From the IMG/VR virus record IMGVR_UViG_3300025520_000001, positions 64,001 to 128,000 of that record: a stretch of 64,000 nt of DNA. One strand, given 5' to 3'. Of this stretch, positions 59,144-64,000 are shown in pieces. This DNA comes from a virus. Under the pieces are notes generated by a model. It made no database searches. It saw nothing but the letters and a program-made list of their open reading frames with translations, and was not told the origin of the DNA. Position 1 is the stretch's first letter. Each line of letters starts with the position of its first letter. A program made the position numbers and the translations under genes.

Positions 59144-60159
59144 GAGTTTTGTTCATTGGAGATATGCATCTTCGCATTAATAAGTTTTCTCTTGCATTAC
59201 AGTTTCTTACTTGGTTAAATACGTTTATTGAAGATCAAAAGCCAGATTTAGTGGTTAATTTAGGTGATGCTACGGATACGCATGCGGTCATTCGCTCCGA
59301 GGTGCTCAATGAGCTAATGGCTCACATATATCACGTAGTTGATTCAGGTATTCCGTATGTTTACGTTTCGGGTAATCATGACTATTTTTCCCCTAAAGAC
59401 TCCAAATATCACGCTCTCCTCCCCTTCAAGGGACGCATCAACAATCTGTTTGTCGTAGACGAGCCTCAGGATCTGTTTGGGATGACGTTTGTTCCGTTCA
59501 TGGCAGATGAGAAGAAGTTCCCGACAAAGACTAAGCCAATCTGCATTGCCCATCAGACCTTCCTAGGTGCCGATTACGGTGCAATTAATGCTAATGAGGG
59601 GATTGATGCTAATACTGTGAGTGCAGATATCATCATTTCGGGTCATATCCACAAGAAACACGACCTGGGGAAGGTCGTGTATGTGGGATCACCTTATAGC
59701 CAGGATGCTTCCGATGCCAACCAAATTAAGGGTATTAGTACCTTCGACACAGACACGTTTGAATTTTCTTTCACTCCGACACCTATGCCTTCATGGAAAA
59801 CCATTAAGCTTGAGATATCAAGCGCGCAGGGAGCTGATGGACTTCATATGGCTCTTGAACAGGCTACGTCTGACCGAACTACAAGTCATCATTACCTCAT
59901 CGAAATCACTGGACCTAAAGCCGAAGTAGTTGCCTATATCGAGTCTCCTCAGTATCTAAAGCTAGTCAAAGGTCTGAGTATAAGACTTAAGACGGTCTTT
60001 ACAGATAAGGAACGTAAGAAGGTCGCAATTAGTGCTATATCTATGGAACAAGTTCTTTCTGAGTTTGTAAATAGGGTTTATAGTGGAAGTCTAGATAAAG
60101 ACAAGGTTTTACAGAAGGCCAAGGAAGTACTCGAGCAAGTTAAGTCCCAGGCGACCTGA
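59140..60159 (+). CDS. sbcD: SbcD/Mre11-like nuclease subunit (T4 gp47 type), 339 aa
   Basis: Catalytic partner of the SbcC-like protein. Metallophosphoesterase motifs: GDMHLR at 7-12, VNLGDATDTH, VSGNHDYF, IAHQTFLG and SGHIHKKHD. The C-terminal 130 residues form a capping or DNA-binding domain ending in a helix (DKVLQKAKEVLEQVKSQ) that probably binds SbcC. AGGAG lies 7 nt before ATG 59140, within the end of the HNH gene. Confidence 0.85.
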   Translation: MRVLFIGDMHLRINKFSLALQFLTWLNTFIEDQKPDLVVNLGDATDTHAVIRSEVLNELMAHIYHVVDSGIPYVYVSGNHDYFSPKDSKYHALLPFKGRINNLFVVDEPQDLFGMTFVPFMADEKKFPTKTKPICIAHQTFLGADYGAINANEGIDANTVSADIIISGHIHKKHDLGKVVYVGSPYSQDASDANQIKGISTFDTDTFEFSFTPTPMPSWKTIKLEISSAQGADGLHMALEQATSDRTTSHHYLIEITGPKAEVVAYIESPQYLKLVKGLSIRLKTVFTDKERKKVAISAISMEQVLSEFVNRVYSGSLDKDKVLQKAKEVLEQVKSQAT

Positions 60160-60165
60160 TATAAT
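60160..60165 (+). promoter_or_regulatory. -10 box of the small-gene/terminase unit
   Basis: TATAAT right after the SbcD stop, 17 nt before ATG 60183. A short leader (AGTAGGT) may serve as ribosome site. No -35 consensus. Confidence 0.5.
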
Positions 60166-60182
60166 AGGCGAGTAGGTAAATT

Positions 60183-60635
60183 ATGGAAAAGACTGATGTT
60201 ACAGAGATTATGGATTCCGATCGTTGGTTGCTCAACAACGGGCTGGTGTCCGATACTATCAAAAATCAGCTCTTTTTCTGTGGGTCGATTGTTCATAAGG
60301 ACGTTCAGGCAGTAGAGGTAAGAGTAGTTCCAGAGAAGAAACTGGTCGACTACATCATTTATGTCACTCCTGGTCTTCTCGAGAAGATCGCCCAATATCA
60401 AAAGCTATCTTCATCAACGTCGATATTTGGGCTATGGAGATTTAAGCGGCTTCTGAAGCGTGAGGGTTGCCTCGACTTCCAGAAGGTGCTTAATTCTTTT
60501 GTAGTTGACTATTGTGGCCCCAAGTGGGTTGCAAAAGCTAGCGTTATCAGCTTTGACTCGTATGTAGATGGTCTTGAGGCTGACAATGACGACAACGGAG
60601 ACAGTGAGTTTCATCAACCGTCTGACAACGGATAA
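60183..60635 (+). CDS. Hypothetical protein, 150 aa
   Basis: Follows the promoter at 60160. Mixed alpha/beta: beta strands VEVRVVPEKKLVDYIIYVT, a basic helix (WRFKRLLKREGC) and an acidic Asp/Asn-rich tail. The gene overlaps the HTH gene by 50 nt. No family recognised. Confidence 0.55.
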   Translation: MEKTDVTEIMDSDRWLLNNGLVSDTIKNQLFFCGSIVHKDVQAVEVRVVPEKKLVDYIIYVTPGLLEKIAQYQKLSSSTSIFGLWRFKRLLKREGCLDFQKVLNSFVVDYCGPKWVAKASVISFDSYVDGLEADNDDNGDSEFHQPSDNG

Positions 60636-60993
60636 AGACGAACAGCAAGAATTGTGGGTTCATTATTTAGAGAATAATGACCTTTCTGCTTTGTCAACTC
60701 ACTTGTCTCAAATACGCAAACAGTATAGTGAAGAGGAATTGCTCCAAGTTACTATTTGGAAGCAAATCAGACACCCTTCTGACCTTAATCTGCAGTGGGT
60801 CTTTGATAACTTTACTGACCTAGAACAGTCAGTTATTCACTTGTTGATATTGAATGTTTCGTTGGTGGATATCGCTAGTATTAAGTCAATTGGAATAAAT
60901 CGTCTGCGTCACGTTATATCGATAATCCAACAAAACCCTGCGTGGGACACTTTTTCCACTTCGTGGTATAAAGATAGTTTAAAAGGAACTTAA
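60586..60993 (+). CDS. HTH protein with sigma region 4-like helix pair, 135 aa
   Basis: ATG 60586 lies inside the previous gene with GAGG 4-5 nt upstream. The helical N terminus (about residues 15-60) is followed by FTDLEQSVIHLLILNVSLVD, IASIKSIGINRLRHVISI, a helix-turn-helix resembling region 4 of sigma-70 or LuxR domains (the GIN turn at the tight bend). It may bind phage promoters. Position before the terminase genes is also compatible with a DNA-binding packaging factor. Confidence 0.45.
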   Translation: MTTTETVSFINRLTTDKDEQQELWVHYLENNDLSALSTHLSQIRKQYSEEELLQVTIWKQIRHPSDLNLQWVFDNFTDLEQSVIHLLILNVSLVDIASIKSIGINRLRHVISIIQQNPAWDTFSTSWYKDSLKGT

Positions 60994-60995
60994 GA

Positions 60996-61607
60996 ATGGC
61001 TCTAAAGACATCTCTCACAGAGGAAGAAAAATATGGTCTCTCGGCAGAAGAGATTAAGCTAGCCACTCGTTGGCTTCGTGTTCACAAGACAGCCGGAGCT
61101 ATTCCTGATCTTGAGGCAGCTAAACTTTTCGAACTGTATCTTCTTGGTGAGCCTCTTGTTAAATTGGCACAGAACTTTCCTCAGTATCCCTTTGGACAGA
61201 TTGCCTTTACGGCCGCTTACAAGCGTTGGCCTGCAGACCGCGATCGTATGATGTCTACTCTCAAGGATAGAGTACAGGCAAAAGTAGTCAAGAGTGTGCT
61301 CGATCAGGTTGACTTTCTAACTAGCATGATGGCAGTAGCTAATGCTGAACACCTGGACAGTATGTCCAAGTATGTTCGCGATCCGAGCAACAATCCTAAG
61401 CCAGCGCTCCGCATTACTTCTATTAAGGATTATAAAGACATCACGGACACTCTCTTGAAGATTGTGACTGGTGCAACTGCCGGCGGGGAGAAGGGAAAGA
61501 GCTCGCCGATGATTTCGGCCCTTACTTCACACGAGGATAGACGTCAGCTTCCGGGCCCCAAGGAAGAAGTTGAAGAAGTGACGATCTTGAACATTGACAA
61601 TGGCTAA
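60996..61607 (+). CDS. terS: Terminase small subunit, 203 aa
   Basis: Recognises phage DNA for packaging. Evidence is its place immediately before the large subunit with an 8-nt overlap, size near the usual range, a helical N-terminal half with a possible HTH (LAQNFPQYPFGQIAFTAAYK), a central helical oligomerisation region (VVKSVLDQVDFLTSMMAVAN), and an acidic C terminus (KEEVEEVTILNIDNG) that would contact TerL. The sequence family is not obvious to me. Confidence 0.6.
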   Translation: MALKTSLTEEEKYGLSAEEIKLATRWLRVHKTAGAIPDLEAAKLFELYLLGEPLVKLAQNFPQYPFGQIAFTAAYKRWPADRDRMMSTLKDRVQAKVVKSVLDQVDFLTSMMAVANAEHLDSMSKYVRDPSNNPKPALRITSIKDYKDITDTLLKIVTGATAGGEKGKSSPMISALTSHEDRRQLPGPKEEVEEVTILNIDNG

Positions 61608-63564
61608 AAAGAAGACAACGCAGCCAGGGCTCACAATAGAGCAGAAGCGCAAGATCATGCTTCAGCCTTGCAAGACTAAGGCTGAGTTAAAGGCATGGAT
61701 TAAGTATTTTCTTGGTCTTGATCTTCCTGATTTTACAGTCTCAAGACATGCGGATACCAATCCCCTTCTGGTTGTTTGGGAGATCTACGATATCTGCGTG
61801 AATAAGAATAACCCCGACAAGATTCAGGAGTTGCTCTATGTCGCGTCCCGAGGTTCTGGAAAGACTCTCGGTGCAGCTATCGCAGAGTTCATGATCATGC
61901 TTCACGATCAGCGCGATATCGCTCACGTTGGCGCTATTATGTCACAGGCCGAACGTGCATACGAGTATATTCAGCAGTTCTGTGTCGCCCCTAACGTCAA
62001 GGCTATCATTGATCCTCCCGGAGTCCCCGAGAGTGAGAAGATCCTCCAGAAGAACACGATGTCTAAGAGCGTTTTCGAGGTCAATGGCACCAAGTGTGCT
62101 ATGGAAATTCTGCCTACCACAATGAAGGCGCTTAACGGCGTCCACTGTTCGCTTGTCTCCTGCGATGAGCTCGATACGTTGCAAGGTGAAGGCCTCAAGG
62201 CCATTAAGGAAGTAGCGGGCATGTTGGATACGAAGAAGGGCAAGAAGCCGCTTCGTATCGGTATCTCTACTCGTAAGTCGCGTGCCGGTCTCATGAATGA
62301 GATGATGGAAAACGCGATCAACAAGAGAGGGGAACGCGTACGTCATATTCGTTGCTGGACGGCCCTGGAATTCACGGAGAGATGCACGGACGAACGATCC
62401 GGCACAACACCCACCGATTATTACCTCAATGTAGAGAAGGGCGAGGTTATCACGACTCAGGCTTATGACAAGCTGGAGCCCTCAAAGCAGAAGGACTACT
62501 TTCTAGAGAAAGGAATGTACGACAAGTGCCGTACGTGTCCGGTTGCTGTATTCTGTCGTGGCGATGCTAAGAAGCAAGTCTCGACGTCGAACATGCTTAA
62601 GACCATCGATGAGCTCAATCAGAAGATCCTTGGTGAAGGCTACGACTGGGCAGCATCTCAGCTATTTAACCTCAAACCTTCCTCAGAAGGTATCGTCTTC
62701 AAGGAGTTCGAGGAAAAGACTCACGTCAAGAGCTGGAACCAGATGTGGTACACTCTCACTGGTAAAGAGTTCCCAGGCAACTGTACTCATGATCTGTTCG
62801 TTAAGAAGTGCTTGGAGATGGGCTTGCCTTGCTACGGCGGCATCGACTGGGGTTGGAGCAACCCGCACACAATCGTTTATGCCTTCGTAGATAAGAATGA
62901 GAATGTCTACATTGTCAAGTGCGACGGCATGACCTATATCTCACAGCCTATGTGGATTCACCAGATCAAGACCAAGTACCATAACAAGTATCGCTGTCAA
63001 CTATATGCACCTGACCTTGCAGATAAGGGCTCCGTGTTAGAAATGCAGAAGGCGGGTCTACCCTGTGCTAACGACGCTATTAAGCCAGAGATCAATGCTA
63101 GTATCCAGACAGTGAAGAAGTTTTTACGTGTTCCTGGTCTTTCCCAGCCCAAGCTGCTCCTGGCTGAGGAGACGTGCAAGCCGCTCATTGATGAGTTTAC
63201 TAAGTACCACTACAAGCTTAATGCAGCTGGCGAGCTCACCGACGATCCCGATGACCGTGACAACCACTGGATCGATGCCCTTCGATATATGATGCACACC
63301 CTGTTTGGCAAGAGCACTATCGTTCTGGGTGGTGGCCTGGCCTTTAGTGACCTCGAGGGGTTACAGACTCCCGTTGGTGACTACAACAGAATGCCCACCC
63401 CAATGGAGTATGCCCTCACCCAGGGAATTAAGATTAGTACTGAAGCCCCAGATACTTCTCGATTGGGCAAGATCGGAACATCCCGAGAACTGGATAAAGA
63501 AGCCGAGCTAGAGGAAGAGGGCGAGAATGCCAACTCAGCAGGTAACTTCCTCTGGAACTTTTAA
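61600..63564 (+). CDS. terL: Terminase large subunit, 654 aa
   Basis: Packaging ATPase and nuclease. ATG 61600 is chosen over a TTG 6 nt earlier. Walker A is ASRGSGKT (82-89), Walker B is CSLVSCDELD (about 182-191), and the RNase H-type nuclease domain starts with YGGIDWGWSNPH (about 411-422) and ends with DRDNHWIDALRYMMH. An insert between the domains holds CRTCPVAVFC (C310, C313, C319) after C252 and C262, a C-x2-C-x5-C pattern that could bind a metal or Fe-S cluster. Portal follows at 63620. Confidence 0.92.
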   Translation: MAKKKTTQPGLTIEQKRKIMLQPCKTKAELKAWIKYFLGLDLPDFTVSRHADTNPLLVVWEIYDICVNKNNPDKIQELLYVASRGSGKTLGAAIAEFMIMLHDQRDIAHVGAIMSQAERAYEYIQQFCVAPNVKAIIDPPGVPESEKILQKNTMSKSVFEVNGTKCAMEILPTTMKALNGVHCSLVSCDELDTLQGEGLKAIKEVAGMLDTKKGKKPLRIGISTRKSRAGLMNEMMENAINKRGERVRHIRCWTALEFTERCTDERSGTTPTDYYLNVEKGEVITTQAYDKLEPSKQKDYFLEKGMYDKCRTCPVAVFCRGDAKKQVSTSNMLKTIDELNQKILGEGYDWAASQLFNLKPSSEGIVFKEFEEKTHVKSWNQMWYTLTGKEFPGNCTHDLFVKKCLEMGLPCYGGIDWGWSNPHTIVYAFVDKNENVYIVKCDGMTYISQPMWIHQIKTKYHNKYRCQLYAPDLADKGSVLEMQKAGLPCANDAIKPEINASIQTVKKFLRVPGLSQPKLLLAEETCKPLIDEFTKYHYKLNAAGELTDDPDDRDNHWIDALRYMMHTLFGKSTIVLGGGLAFSDLEGLQTPVGDYNRMPTPMEYALTQGIKISTEAPDTSRLGKIGTSRELDKEAELEEEGENANSAGNFLWNF

Positions 63565-63594
63565 CGGTTTAAAGCCCTTAAACTCAGTACAGGG

Positions 63595-63600
63595 TACAAT
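63595..63600 (+). promoter_or_regulatory. -10 box of the portal gene
   Basis: TACAAT, 19 nt before ATG 63620, with AGGGTGA as ribosome site in the leader. A weak hairpin GTTTAA/TTAAAC (63567-63583) after the terminase stop may end the previous unit. Confidence 0.45.
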
Positions 63601-63619
63601 GGTCCAATAGGGTGACTAA

Positions 63620-64000
63620 ATGGCTTTCTGGGACAATTGGCTTAAAAAGAGTATTCAGGGTGAAATTTCAGAGTTGCTGAAGGCGGACGGTATTCCTGCG
63701 CCGACGCCTGTTATTTCTGAGACTAATACGGCGGACATGTTGCCGGATGCTCCCGAGAAGTCGGAAGATGATAAGAAGATTGCGCGACAGTTTGTTGAAG
63801 ATCCGTACTTTGACATGGTTAGCAATAATTACAACTATAAGACGAAGCTTAGCCGTATCACCAATCGCACACTTAAGGAAGTCTCCCTTCGCGACTGGCT
63901 AATCTCGTCCATCATGCAGATCAGAGTTGATACCGCTGCCCGGTTCGGTCGTCCGGAGCACCGCCGTCATGAGATGGGCTTCCGTTTTGTCAAGAGAGAT
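63620..64000 (+). CDS. Portal protein, N-terminal 127 aa (partial)
   Basis: The frame is open to the window edge. After an acidic start (SETNTADMLPDAPEKSEDD) comes a segment usual in portal proteins: SLRDWLISSIMQIRVDTAAR, then FGRPEHRRHEMGFRF. Position directly after the large terminase is the normal one. The rest, and presumably the protease and capsid genes, lie beyond the right edge. Confidence 0.75.
   Translation, partial: MAFWDNWLKKSIQGEISELLKADGIPAPTPVISETNTADMLPDAPEKSEDDKKIARQFVEDPYFDMVSNNYNYKTKLSRITNRTLKEVSLRDWLISSIMQIRVDTAARFGRPEHRRHEMGFRFVKRD

Noticed and set aside
61594-61600. TTG start two codons before the terminase ATG
   Set aside because: The ATG at 61600 is a better start and there is no ribosome site favouring the TTG.
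1-64000. CRISPR arrays, insertion sequences, integrase or attachment sites
   Set aside because: I saw no regularly spaced direct repeats, transposase, integrase or excisionase, so no lysogeny or mobile-element module is claimed beyond the HNH genes.

Overview
The window is part of the genome of a tailed double-stranded DNA phage with a contractile tail (myovirus). Sheath, tube, tape-measure and baseplate genes lie in the usual order, and a large terminase and the start of a portal gene sit at the right edge. No capsid, prohead protease, endolysin or holin gene was recognised, and the portal runs off the end, so the genome is longer than 64 kb and is probably circularly permuted. The host cannot be read from the sequence. 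At least six genes have a -10 box exactly 6 nt before the start codon, which would give leaderless mRNAs. Leaderless mRNAs are best known from Deinococcota and Actinomycetota, but that is only a hint.

Layout. 1-720: GC-rich minus-strand genes of unknown function. 720-900: a control region with a 16-bp inverted repeat, two tandem copies of the dyad GGTAC-NN-GTACC, and a TATAAT box. 900-3550: a tandem array of about 14 very small, often overlapping plus-strand ORFs. They share one short hydrophobic motif (a helix ending in [RK]xLxL[IS]) followed by a second basic or aromatic helix. I recognise no family here; it is the most novel part of the window. 3537-3853: a divergent pair of leaderless genes. 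3853-7733: neck and connector-type virion genes, including a Nudix-domain protein. 7914-21851: sheath, three tube-like paralogues, tail chaperones, tape measure, hub, spike and baseplate wedge. 21919-36950: a giant gpJ-like baseplate protein and the fibre cluster. 36951-39774 (minus strand): DnaB-like helicase, Toprim primase and two accessory genes.

39912-63564: SF2 helicase, a possible clan CD peptidase, dUTPase, a methyltransferase-fold protein lacking its catalytic motif, a GroEL-type chaperonin, a membrane coiled-coil protein, SbcC/gp46, several HNH nucleases, a metallophosphoesterase, a DnaE-type polymerase, an acidic-tailed ssDNA-binding protein, a UvsX/RecA recombinase, SbcD/gp47, an HTH protein and the terminase subunits.

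How it fits together: replication pairs a bacterial-style Pol III alpha subunit with a DnaB/primase pair and T4-style recombination (gp46/47, UvsX, gp32-like SSB). Two related free-standing HNH nucleases sit directly in front of sbcC and sbcD. Late tail genes are divided into transcription units by strong hairpin terminators, each followed closely by a -10-only promoter.
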